A DNA stretch of 64,000 bases from the NCBI GenBank assembly GCA_035575135.1, contig DATLYE010000075.1:25227-89226 (forward strand). The letters run 5' to 3'. Each line of letters opens with the position of its first letter. The stretch's first letter is position 1. Origin of the DNA: JANWXD01 sp035575135 (GTDB lineage: Bacteria; Acidobacteriota; Terriglobia; Bryobacterales; Bryobacteraceae). Under the pieces are notes generated by a model that worked only from the letters and a program-made list of their open reading frames with translations, searched no databases and was not told the origin of the DNA. The position numbers and the translations under genes were made by a program. Of the stretch, positions 17,265 to 24,525 are shown piece by piece.

Positions 17265-18146
17265 CTACGTCGTGAAAGCGGCGCGCATGTCCTTGACCGC
17301 CTTGGTGAGGCTCTCCACCGGATCTCCGAGGGGCAGATACTCCATGGTCACGTAGCCGCTGTAACCCGTCTTTGCGATCGCCTTGTAGATATTGATGTAA
17401 TTCAGCTCGCCCGTGCCCGGATCATTCCGTCCCGGGTTGTCGGCGATGTGGAAGACGGACACATACGGCGCCGCTTGTGTGATGGTGCGAATCACGTTTC
17501 CGATCTGGACCTGTTCGTGGTAGATGTCGAACAGCAACCGCACGTGCGGGTTGTCCACCTCCCGGATCAGCCGCAGCCCGTCCACGCACGTGGTCAGGAA
17601 GAACCCCTTGTGGTTCACCTTGTTGTTGAGCGGCTCGACGATGAGCGTCACCTTGGCTTCGGCCGCAAGATCTCCGGCACGTTTGGCGCCCTCAACCAGG
17701 CTGGCCCACTGCTCCTCCCGCGAGCGGCCCGGAATCTCATTGCCGCTCATCAGAATGATCTGCGGAATCTCCAGTTTCCGGGCGAACGTGATGGCCTGCC
17801 GCACATCGTTGAGGAAGTTCTCACGATGGTCGGGATTCACCATAGACACCGGCCGGTTACCCCAGTTGGGCGTGGCGATGATGGTGTCCATACCGAGGCC
17901 GAGCGAGCGGGCCAGCTTCTTCATGCGTTCGATCTCGGCGTCTGACCACTGCACGTGCTCGGCAACCAGTTCCACCGACTGAAGACCGGCTTTGGCGGCG
18001 ATCTCCAGCCGCTGCTCAAAGCTGCCGCGCAGCGTCCAGAGCATGACCGAGGCCGTGACGGCCGGCTTTGGTTGTGTTTGCTGAGCGACCGCGCCTGTCA
18101 GCGCCGCCGCCCCCGATGCAGCCAGAAACTCGCGTCGCTCCATCAT
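17265..18146 (-). CDS. Tat-exported xylose-isomerase-like TIM-barrel protein
   Basis: 293 aa from an ATG doublet (18143-18148 region), starting with a twin-arginine signal ERREFLAASGAAALTGAV. The body is an AP-endonuclease-2/sugar isomerase-like TIM barrel with EP/E-D-H metal-ligand motifs: SVELVAEHVQW, LIVEPLNNKVNHKGFF, RLLFDIYHEQVQIGN and VFHIADNPGRNDPGTGELNY. The last is typical of the hydroxypyruvate isomerase (Hyi/OtnI) branch. It probably isomerises or epimerises a sugar acid; substrate not determined. Confidence 0.8.
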   Translation of the reverse strand: MMERREFLAASGAAALTGAVAQQTQPKPAVTASVMLWTLRGSFEQRLEIAAKAGLQSVELVAEHVQWSDAEIERMKKLARSLGLGMDTIIATPNWGNRPVSMVNPDHRENFLNDVRQAITFARKLEIPQIILMSGNEIPGRSREEQWASLVEGAKRAGDLAAEAKVTLIVEPLNNKVNHKGFFLTTCVDGLRLIREVDNPHVRLLFDIYHEQVQIGNVIRTITQAAPYVSVFHIADNPGRNDPGTGELNYINIYKAIAKTGYSGYVTMEYLPLGDPVESLTKAVKDMRAAFTT

Positions 18147-18189
18147 GGCAGGCCAGCATAGCACAAGCCGGAAACGCTGGGACGGAAGC

Positions 18190-19089
18190 TCAGGAGTCCG
18201 ACTCGCCGGGATAGGGGTAAAGCCGGCTGCCTTGCCACACGGCGCCCGGGTTCCAGTCAGCCAGAGCTCCGGCGTAAAGCAGCTCCTGGAGCTGTTCGGA
18301 AACCGGTACGTTGTCGCGTTCGAAGCGCGCGAACAGCTTTCGGGCCCGGGCCGCGGTCAACGAGCGACAGCCGAAAAGGAAGGGAAGCGCCGGAATACGG
18401 CCCAGCGCGCTCTCCGAGCGGCGGGCAAACTCCAAGAAAATGTCGCGTTGCTCGCAGTAAGGTTTTCCTTTCAAGTACCCCAGCAGCCGCGCCAGTCGCG
18501 CGAGCAACCCCGATGCGGCTGCGCCTCTCAGAGCAGCCGCCGCCGTCACCCGCCGCGCCGTGTGCACCGCCGCTTCAAACACGGAGGCGCCGCGCGGCGG
18601 CTCCGTTTCGAGCAGGGCCGACCAGACCGGGCGCGGTATCCTCGCCCCGGCGGCAGGGCGCTCCTCGAAAAAGAGACGGATGGCAGCCGCCAGGCTGTCG
18701 CGATCCTCCGGCGAGTGCACCACCGAGTGAAACGAGCTCTGGCGTCCGAACCGCTGGCGCAGAGAATCCGGTGCGCGCGCCAGTGCCAGCGAGGGTCCCT
18801 TGATCGCATGGAGCAACGAACAAAGGTCGGGATAGGGTTGCGGATCGCCTTCGAGCAGCACGGCCGCCGACGGGTTCGCCGTCATGAGCTTCTCGTGCAG
18901 CCACGCCGTCCGGCCCCACAGCGCCAGCCGGTGCGCGTACAACGCCCGAAATTGGCGCCGGTTCATTCGCAGGACGCGAATCCCAACCACCTGCATGCCG
19001 TACCGCGCGTTGAGATGAGCCACCATGGGGACCGCGTTGCCGCTTCGAAGGCATTCCGGGCGCAGGAGCAGCAGGCCCGTATCGTTCAT
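18190..19089 (-). CDS. NDK-like domain protein with helical C-terminal domain
   Basis: 299 aa. Residues 1-140 follow the nucleoside-diphosphate kinase fold: LLLLRPECLRSG, the RYGMQVVGIRVLRM strand, AVLLEGD, then a phosphate-loop-like ARAPDSLRQRFG, and SVVHSPEDRDSLAAAIRLFF. The catalytic His is retained, but HGSD has become HSPE and the active-site Lys of IKPD has become Arg. Residues 150-299 are a mostly helical domain not recognised. The ATG overlaps the kinase stop (ATGA). Last gene of the five-gene operon. Canonical NDKs are about 140 aa, so this is a divergent fusion; it may phosphorylate or bind a nucleotide made by its neighbours. Confidence 0.65.
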   Translation of the reverse strand: MNDTGLLLLRPECLRSGNAVPMVAHLNARYGMQVVGIRVLRMNRRQFRALYAHRLALWGRTAWLHEKLMTANPSAAVLLEGDPQPYPDLCSLLHAIKGPSLALARAPDSLRQRFGRQSSFHSVVHSPEDRDSLAAAIRLFFEERPAAGARIPRPVWSALLETEPPRGASVFEAAVHTARRVTAAAALRGAAASGLLARLARLLGYLKGKPYCEQRDIFLEFARRSESALGRIPALPFLFGCRSLTAARARKLFARFERDNVPVSEQLQELLYAGALADWNPGAVWQGSRLYPYPGESDS

Positions 19090-19778
19090 CGCCGCTCCGG
19101 AAGAAGCCGCATCACCGTTTCCCAGGCCGTCTCGCAGAGAGTCCCCGGGTCGAGTTCGCCGTCCAGCCGGTAGGTCAGATGAGGCGGCAGCAGTGCAGCA
19201 TACAGGCCCATGAGCTGCTCCTGGTAGGCGCGGAAGCGGTCCCCGGCGGTTTCACTCAGGCCCTGACTCCCAAACCGGCGCCACGCCTGTCCGATGGATT
19301 CTCCCGAGAGCGCGTCCAGGCCGCACTCCCAGACATCCGGCTTTCCCTTGGCGGCAAGCCGCAGGCGAGCCGTGGCCGCCGGCACGTCCACAAACAGGAT
19401 CGCGTCGGGAACTCGAAAACCGGCAAACCAGACTTCGAGCACCGCCATCGGGACACCGCGCGCCGCGAAGTGAACCAGATGCGAATACACGTAGCGATCG
19501 GCAACGATCACCTCGCCCGCCTCCAGGGCCGGCAGGAACACTTGCTCTTGCGACACGGCGACGTCCGCTGCAGCCAGCAGCGCGGCTTCGCGCTGCGTTA
19601 CGGCATCCTGATCGAGCATGCGCCGCCAGAGCGCGGTCAGGCCCGGCTGGCAATAGCGCTGCGTCACCCTTGCCCGGTAACCTTCTTGAGACAAACGCCC
19701 CAGAAGCCGGCTTGCCAGCGTGCTCTTGCCGGCGCCGTCAATTCCCTCGATGGCGATCAGGCGGCCGGACCGCTGCAC
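19086..19778 (-). CDS. Thymidylate-kinase-like P-loop kinase
   Basis: 230 aa starting at GTG 19778. The Walker A loop is EGIDGAGKST (residues 10-19); the DRY motif of dTMP kinases is present as ADRYVYSHLVHFAARG (about 94-109); FVDVPAATARLRL matches the core strand before the lid. The TREPGGT element that contacts dTMP is replaced by TQRYCQPGL, so the phosphate acceptor may differ. The gene begins 22 bases inside the PqqD-like gene and ends overlapping the NDK-like start, so it is translationally coupled on both sides. Not likely to be the housekeeping tmk, given context and divergence. Confidence 0.72.
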   Translation of the reverse strand: MQRSGRLIAIEGIDGAGKSTLASRLLGRLSQEGYRARVTQRYCQPGLTALWRRMLDQDAVTQREAALLAAADVAVSQEQVFLPALEAGEVIVADRYVYSHLVHFAARGVPMAVLEVWFAGFRVPDAILFVDVPAATARLRLAAKGKPDVWECGLDALSGESIGQAWRRFGSQGLSETAGDRFRAYQEQLMGLYAALLPPHLTYRLDGELDPGTLCETAWETVMRLLPERR

Positions 19779-20050
19779 TCGACAAGCTCCACGAACCCCA
19801 ATTCGAGGAAATAGCCCAGCGCATACGAGACCGCCGCAACCGCCTCCGGCACCGGGATCCTGTGCCGGGCGGCCACGCGCGATACCATCTCGCCCACCGT
19901 GAGGCCGTCCTCGCAGGCTTGCCAGACCGTGTCGGTCACGCCGTCAATCTCGTACCATTCGTTGTGGAACAGCAGGAACGTCGCCGTGCGGTAACGGCGC
20001 CTCCGGACGCGGAAATCCGTCCGCACGCGGGCGTGACGGGACACGTTCAT
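19757..20050 (-). CDS. PqqD-like small protein (peptide-binding RRE fold)
   Basis: 97 aa from ATG 20050, chosen because it overlaps the upstream stop by ATGA; an in-frame start 13 codons earlier is less likely. The arrangement of a beta hairpin ending WYEIDGVTDTVWQACEDGLTVGEMVSRVA, then a helical segment and ALGYFLELGFVEL, is that of PqqD: a strand that reads L/I-N-x-T/S-x-x-x-I/V-W, a D/E-G loop and a helix pair. In PqqD and related RiPP recognition elements the fold binds a leader peptide and presents it to the modifying enzyme. The motif is split here by length only. Middle gene of the five-gene operon. Confidence 0.75.
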   Translation of the reverse strand: MNVSRHARVRTDFRVRRRRYRTATFLLFHNEWYEIDGVTDTVWQACEDGLTVGEMVSRVAARHRIPVPEAVAAVSYALGYFLELGFVELVECSGPAA

Positions 20051-20853
20051 TGGATCCACGACACGACCCGGTTGGTGAAGCGGACGCACTCTTCGACATA
20101 CGCCCGCGCCCCCGCGCCGTCGCGAACACAGCCGAGCGGAGGAAACTGGAGCCGCCAGTACGTTTCGTGCAGCTCGACCTTGTGCGCGTCATCGGCCGGA
20201 AGTCGCGCCATGTGGACGAGGCGCCATTTCCTGACCGGATCCGTCTCCCCCCGAAAATGGCAATAGGCATCTACCGCTTCTGCCACCATCTCTCTGGCGG
20301 TGAACACGGCCGTCTCCAGATGGCCCGCTTCGAGCATGCCGCAGGCGTCCTCCAGCATCGCATCTACATGGCGTACCGTTTCCTGGGCCTGATACAAAGC
20401 AAACTTCCGGAAGTCAAACCGGCTCTGCCACCTTCGGAATCCGCGCGCGTCCAGAAGGGGACGGCCGGTCCGCAGGCGGTGGAGGAAGCACTCCTCGATA
20501 TAGGAGAAATCCGTGCGAGTGAGATTGCGTGTGACGCCGAGCTGGATGGAGCGCAGGCGGCGCGCCAGATCGCGTACGCGCGCGGGGCTCCAGTATTCGA
20601 AGTCGAAGCGAACGCCCTTGTAAAAGTGGACCGAAACAGTGTTCGCGCCCCCGGGCTTGACGTCCGGCCCCACCGGACGGAGGTTTCCCACGACGAAGAC
20701 GTCCACGTCGGACCAAGGGTTGCCGTGGCCCTCCACCACGGATCCCCCCAGGTAAACCACCCCTCTGCGCCGCCCTCCCAGATCCTCCAAGGCCAGGATC
20801 TCACGAGGGGTCGCACCGGCGGGCAGTTGCCGGCGGAGTACGGCTTCGCGCAC
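20047..20853 (-). CDS. Minimal nucleotidyltransferase (Pol-beta superfamily) with helical C-terminus
   Basis: 268 aa starting at GTG 20853. The signature is GGSVVEGHGNPWSDVDVFVVG (around residues 36-56; G-G-S, then D-x-D), and a third acidic position in VRFDFEYWSP. These make the two-metal site that transfers a nucleotide onto an acceptor. Residues 110-268 are helical with AREMVAEAVDAYCHF, similar in character to HEPN or KNTase C-terminal bundles. It follows the 70-aa small-protein gene by 41 bases and overlaps the PqqD-like gene by four. Acceptor (peptide, protein or small molecule) is not known. Confidence 0.75.
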   Translation of the reverse strand: MREAVLRRQLPAGATPREILALEDLGGRRRGVVYLGGSVVEGHGNPWSDVDVFVVGNLRPVGPDVKPGGANTVSVHFYKGVRFDFEYWSPARVRDLARRLRSIQLGVTRNLTRTDFSYIEECFLHRLRTGRPLLDARGFRRWQSRFDFRKFALYQAQETVRHVDAMLEDACGMLEAGHLETAVFTAREMVAEAVDAYCHFRGETDPVRKWRLVHMARLPADDAHKVELHETYWRLQFPPLGCVRDGAGARAYVEECVRFTNRVVSWIQ

Positions 20854-20894
20854 AACTCAACGGCCCTCAAGCTCGCGAAGCCTCGAACCGCGGA

Positions 20895-21107
20895 TCAGGC
20901 CTCCACGAGGATCCAGGTTTGGGGCAGCGCCACGCGCGTACTGAGATTCCGCCTGCTCACCCGCAGAATGTGGATGGTCTCCGGCACCGCCTCGACTCCG
21001 GCCTCAATTCCGAGATCCTTGGCGATCTTGCGCCGCGCTGCGGCGCTCAGCTTGAGCACCGAAACCGCCTGCGCCGTATCCTGGGGATTCTTCGTAGCTC
21101 GTTTCAT
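20895..21107 (-). CDS. 70-aa small protein, first gene of the operon (candidate precursor or partner peptide)
   Basis: Start placed at ATG 21107 because the promoter at 21136-21165 would begin transcription near 21129, which excludes the longer upstream start at 21155, and because GGGAG lies just upstream. The N-terminal half is basic and helical (KLSAAARRKIAKDLGIEAG), the C-terminal half hydrophobic and beta-like (ETIHILRVSRRNLSTRV, then LPQTWILVEA). No Cys, no signal peptide, no known family recognised. Position before a nucleotidyltransferase and a PqqD-like gene fits a peptide substrate or leader-core precursor, but it could also be a regulatory subunit or antitoxin-like partner. Confidence 0.6.
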   Translation of the reverse strand: MKRATKNPQDTAQAVSVLKLSAAARRKIAKDLGIEAGVEAVPETIHILRVSRRNLSTRVALPQTWILVEA

Positions 21108-21135
21108 TCCGTCGCTCCCGAAGTGAATTGCGGCA

Positions 21136-21165
21136 AGTATAGCCGACGGCCGCACGGCGTGTCAA
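21136..21165 (-). promoter_or_regulatory. Sigma-70-type promoter of the five-gene operon
   Basis: On the minus strand TTGACA (21160-21165) and TATACT (21136-21141) are separated by 18 bases. Transcription would start near 21129, giving a leader of about 22 bases before ATG 21107. It is the clearest consensus promoter in the window. The inverted repeat of the neighbouring island begins only 15 bases upstream of the -35 box. Confidence 0.8.
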
Positions 21166-21168
21166 TAA

Positions 21169-21179
21169 AAAAATGCGTC
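21169..21179 (+). repeat. Left 11-bp direct repeat flanking the island
   Basis: AAAAATGCGTC directly outside the left inverted repeat. The same 11 bases in the same orientation occur at 26828-26838, one base beyond the right inverted repeat. This is the pattern of a target-site duplication. Confidence 0.6.
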
Positions 21180-21199
21180 TTGCCCTCCCCCAGTTTTGG
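21180..21199 (+). repeat. Left copy of 20-bp terminal inverted repeat
   Basis: TTGCCCTCCCCCAGTTTTGG, the exact reverse complement of 26807-26826. The match stops after 20 bases on the inner side, although GCCGGGGG recurs a little further in on both arms. Confidence 0.75.
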
Positions 21200-21827
21200 C
21201 CGGTTTTGGCCGGGGGTGGAGCGAGGGTGGTATTTAGGGAATGGGTCACAGCCGTCCGAGTCGCGGCGACGCGTCGGTTCATTCGTTCGGCACACAAGCG
21301 GACCACCTCGGCGGTGGGTAGCCAGGACCCGGAACTCGCGGCAGATGTGATCTGACGCTGGAGACCGGGATCACCGGGGGACCCAGGGATGCAAGCAGTT
21401 GGCACCCCAGGAAAGGTTCACGCCCAAGAGATCGGCAGCAAGCCGAGTGAGAGGCTCCGGCCAACGTTGGGCTTCCGGATTCGGCCTAGCCATCGGGAGT
21501 TTACCGAAGGCCTTTCCCTTCAGTCTACTGCCCGTGTCTCCGCCCCATCGAACTACGCCGATACACTCATGTGAATGCACTTGAGGAGCCAGAGCTCGTC
21601 CGGCCCGATTCGCGGCCTTGGTTACCTGCTCACGGCCGACACAGCCGCAGCAGGGAGACGGTCTCTTCCCGGGCTTTTTGCACACCTCCGGCCGTTGCGG
21701 CAACTGCGGCAATAACGGCATTGAGCTCGCCGGATTTCATGGTAAATATACCGCAGGGGCCGGGCGCAGGGACGTGAAAAGTCCGCAGTCGCTTAGTGAG
21801 GCCCCCACTTCCCTAAGGAGGAAACCG
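21200..21827. other. Intergenic stretch without a convincing gene
   Basis: About 630 bases between the left inverted repeat and the first island gene. Several short frames are open on both strands, but none has a plausible ribosome site, signal or family resemblance. It holds a G-rich patch (CCGGGGGTGG near 21210) next to the repeat. A promoter for the downstream secreted-protein gene presumably lies here but I could not place it. Confidence 0.5.
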
Positions 21828-22439
21828 ATGCAGTCCGCACACGACCTGACCCGGCACGCGGCAAACCGCGACGCCCACCACCCGCCAACCCGCTTCCCAC
21901 TGCCCGTTCGTGGCGCGTTCCCACGACTCCCCGGCCTGCCCCCGGCGAAAGCCAAACGCCTGCTGGTCGGCCTTCTCATTAGTGTGTTGCTTGCCGCTAC
22001 TCCAGCATCCGCCCACCAGTGGAACTTTTTCCCTATTGGATGGGCTGGCCCTTTCTACGACGGTAGCACCGCCCAGTACCACCCAGAGAGACTTTGTGGT
22101 CTCTACTGCCCAAGTTATGCGTGTGTTGTGGCGTCTACAAGTTATCTCGGCCTAGGGCTGGTACGATATCCCGTCTGGGTCACAAACAATCAAGGCCTCG
22201 CTGTCCATTACTGCACAAACGACAGAGACACAAAGGGTTGGATCGTGGTCATCGGGGTGACGGGGCTTTCTTGGTCGTTTGCGCCTTTGTTTTCGTCTTG
22301 GTACTTCGACAACTGCAACACCCCTAACCGTTGTAATATGTTCACGCCCGGAACGACCGGTAGCACCGCATGGCTACCGCGGAACTCAAGTGGCGGGACC
22401 TACTATCAGGCGACGCATCACGGCAACTACTGTTGGTAA
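21828..22439 (+). CDS. Exported protein of unknown function
   Basis: 203 aa from ATG 21828, set by a near-perfect TAAGGAGG ribosome site. A long Pro/Arg-rich N-terminus precedes the hydrophobic core RLLVGLLISVLLAATPASA (residues about 46-64), so cleavage is expected before HQWNFFPIGW. The mature part (about 140 aa) is rich in Cys, Trp, Tyr and Gly, with LCGLYCPSYACV, YCTNDRD and DNCNTPNRCN, suggesting disulfide bonds. No family recognised. It is 34 bases upstream of the next gene, likely in one operon. Confidence 0.6.
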   Translation: MQSAHDLTRHAANRDAHHPPTRFPLPVRGAFPRLPGLPPAKAKRLLVGLLISVLLAATPASAHQWNFFPIGWAGPFYDGSTAQYHPERLCGLYCPSYACVVASTSYLGLGLVRYPVWVTNNQGLAVHYCTNDRDTKGWIVVIGVTGLSWSFAPLFSSWYFDNCNTPNRCNMFTPGTTGSTAWLPRNSSGGTYYQATHHGNYCW

Positions 22440-22473
22440 TATTAGGCGAAGCGCACAAACCGGAGGTTTCGTC

Positions 22474-24222
22474 ATGCATAACATCGTCAGTCGCGTATCA
22501 TGTAGCTTTGCTATGCTGTCAATTCTGGTTTCACCTGCACTGTTCGGCAGCTCTGGCGACCCAGCCTGCGCGCTGTCCGGTTTCGTAGTTGATGCCGTCT
22601 CTGGAGAAAGCTTGTCGAACGCAACGCTCGAATTGGAGGCTTTGGCCAAGCCGCAGAGTATGCGGCTGGCCGACTTGTACCCCGGTGCGCCGGTGGCGCT
22701 GGGTGGAATTCGCTATACCGCGCTCTCCGGAGGGGGAGGCCGGTTCTGCTTCGCAGCACTGCCGCAGGGCCAATATGTGCTCTGGGCCCGGAGGGAAGGC
22801 TTCCTTGAGTCGCATTATGGCACGACGAGCCCGGGCCAGATGTCGCAAGTCTTGGACATCGGGCCGCAACAAGAGGCGCCAGTGACGGTGCGAATGTGGC
22901 CGGAGGCGACGATGTCCGGGGTGATCTCCGACAGCCAGGGACGGCCGGTGACGGCCGGTCTTGTGGAGGTGGTCGGTACAGTTTGGTTTCGCGGGCGCCC
23001 GCACACGGTTGTTGTAAAAGGTGCACAGGTAACCGGGGTGGGTGAGTATAAGATCGTCGGGATTCCGCCGGGGAAATACTATGTACGATTTCGGCCGCTA
23101 GACTCAGCCCAGCTATGCGGGGGCTGCTTACCCGCGCAACAGACCACGCGGGAATTCGTGCCGACCTTTTATCCCTCCGGATTGACTACGCGGGACGCGG
23201 TCGCCATCGAGGTTGGCCTGGGCGACCGCGTTTCCAAGCTGCACATCGTTGCGCGGCAAGGAGCAAAGTTCACGGTTAGTGGCAGGATGCGGATCTCGGG
23301 CACCGTGCCGGAATTCGCATCTTTATGGCTGTTAGCCCAGGACGAGGAGCCGACAGCGTGGGTTCTCGGAAGCAGCGTGGCGGATCGCGAGGGTGGCTTC
23401 CGCTTCTTGAACGTCGCGCCCGGCACCTATGGTCTGCACTATTTCATGGGAGGGACTTCTGGGATCAGCGTCGGCAGAGTAGAGACGGCAGTCAGAGATG
23501 GGGACGTTACAGTCGATATCGACGGTCCACCGCCCCTGCGGCTGAGCGGGAAAGTGACAGTGGACGGAGTAGCCGGAGCCAAGCTGAAGGGCATGAAGGT
23601 GGCTTTGGTGCCCGCTGACAGGATTATGGATCCCAGCTGCAGTGGTGAGGTGCAGGAAAACGGGGAGGTTGTGCTGGAGGGGTGTAGTGTCGGACGCTAC
23701 ACCTTGGCTGTCTCGACCGGGCGCGTACACTATGTGAAGCAGATTCTTTACGCAGGCGCCGACATCACCAATGGCGTCCTCACGGGTAGGCACAATGGGG
23801 CCGAACTCCGAATTGCTCTGCGCGAGGGGGCGGCGCGGATTAGGGGAACGTTGTCTCCAGCGAAAAGCGCATGGTATGTGGTGGTACCCGTCGAGCTGCC
23901 TGCGCAGGTCCTGCCCGTGCAGGCTCGACTCGGGTACTCGGATGGTACGGGGACGTTTTTGGTTGAGGGGCTTCCGCCCGGTCGTTTCGCGGTCGTTGGT
24001 TTAGCCGCGCCGGACCTCTCGGCGCTCCATAATCCGGACGCTCTGCTTGCGCTTGCCGCTTTGGGGACCGAAGTGCAACTGAGGGAGAATGAGGAAGCGG
24101 TGATCACGGCGCCCCTGATTTCAGCACTGGAAGGCCAACGCGCGCTTCGGCTTGCCGGGGTGGGGTCGCTGACCGCGCACGGCTCATCGTTCAACGGGAG
24201 CAGAATGCGTTTCCATGACTGA
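22474..24222 (+). CDS. Exported carboxypeptidase-regulatory-like (Cna-B-type) repeat protein
   Basis: 582 aa from ATG 22474, with CGGAGG upstream and a signal peptide ending near ALFGSSGDPA. The body is built from immunoglobulin-like beta-sandwich units: CALSGFVVDAVSGESLSNATL, TMSGVISDSQGRPVTAGLVEV with GEYKIVGIPPGKYYVRF, GGFRFLNVAPGTYGLHYF, and FLVEGLPPGRFAVVGL. The G-x-F/Y-x-x-x-x-x-P/L-P-G-x-Y/F cores are typical of CarboxypepD_reg domains. At least four units; no enzyme domain. Probably periplasmic or surface-exposed. Second gene of the island operon; role unknown. Confidence 0.7.
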   Translation: MHNIVSRVSCSFAMLSILVSPALFGSSGDPACALSGFVVDAVSGESLSNATLELEALAKPQSMRLADLYPGAPVALGGIRYTALSGGGGRFCFAALPQGQYVLWARREGFLESHYGTTSPGQMSQVLDIGPQQEAPVTVRMWPEATMSGVISDSQGRPVTAGLVEVVGTVWFRGRPHTVVVKGAQVTGVGEYKIVGIPPGKYYVRFRPLDSAQLCGGCLPAQQTTREFVPTFYPSGLTTRDAVAIEVGLGDRVSKLHIVARQGAKFTVSGRMRISGTVPEFASLWLLAQDEEPTAWVLGSSVADREGGFRFLNVAPGTYGLHYFMGGTSGISVGRVETAVRDGDVTVDIDGPPPLRLSGKVTVDGVAGAKLKGMKVALVPADRIMDPSCSGEVQENGEVVLEGCSVGRYTLAVSTGRVHYVKQILYAGADITNGVLTGRHNGAELRIALREGAARIRGTLSPAKSAWYVVVPVELPAQVLPVQARLGYSDGTGTFLVEGLPPGRFAVVGLAAPDLSALHNPDALLALAALGTEVQLRENEEAVITAPLISALEGQRALRLAGVGSLTAHGSSFNGSRMRFHD

Positions 24223-24525
24223 GACGGGCAGCGAAGGGCGAAACTACGCGGCGAGGAGGAGTTGACCCGACGAGTTCCGAGCGACGCCACGGGGGTGGCG
24301 GCACCGGGGGGCGGGACGGGGGCGGAGCCTCACCCCGGATGCAGGCCTACCTAGGCTGAGCGGAAATGTATTGGACGAGCAGCGATGCCGGTGCTGCGTT
24401 GACAGTTTGTGCGTTGGTGGCGTGGGACGTCCCCGGTGGGGTGAGCCACCAGCAGCACGCCGGACTTCGGCAGTCGGGGTGGCGAGCGAGTCTGCGTGCC
24501 TGTCATTTGATAGTGTTGTCCCAGG
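24223..24525. other. Intergenic region with hairpin-forming GC-rich tract
   Basis: About 300 bases. GCCAC-GGGG-GTGGC near 24280-24293 can form a stem after the preceding gene, and a run of G-rich blocks follows to about 24325; no T-run, so it is only a possible terminator. Nothing else recognised. Confidence 0.4.

Noticed and set aside
21371..21721. 116-codon minus-strand frame at the left of the island
   Set aside because: No ribosome site, low-complexity start and no family resemblance; left as intergenic.
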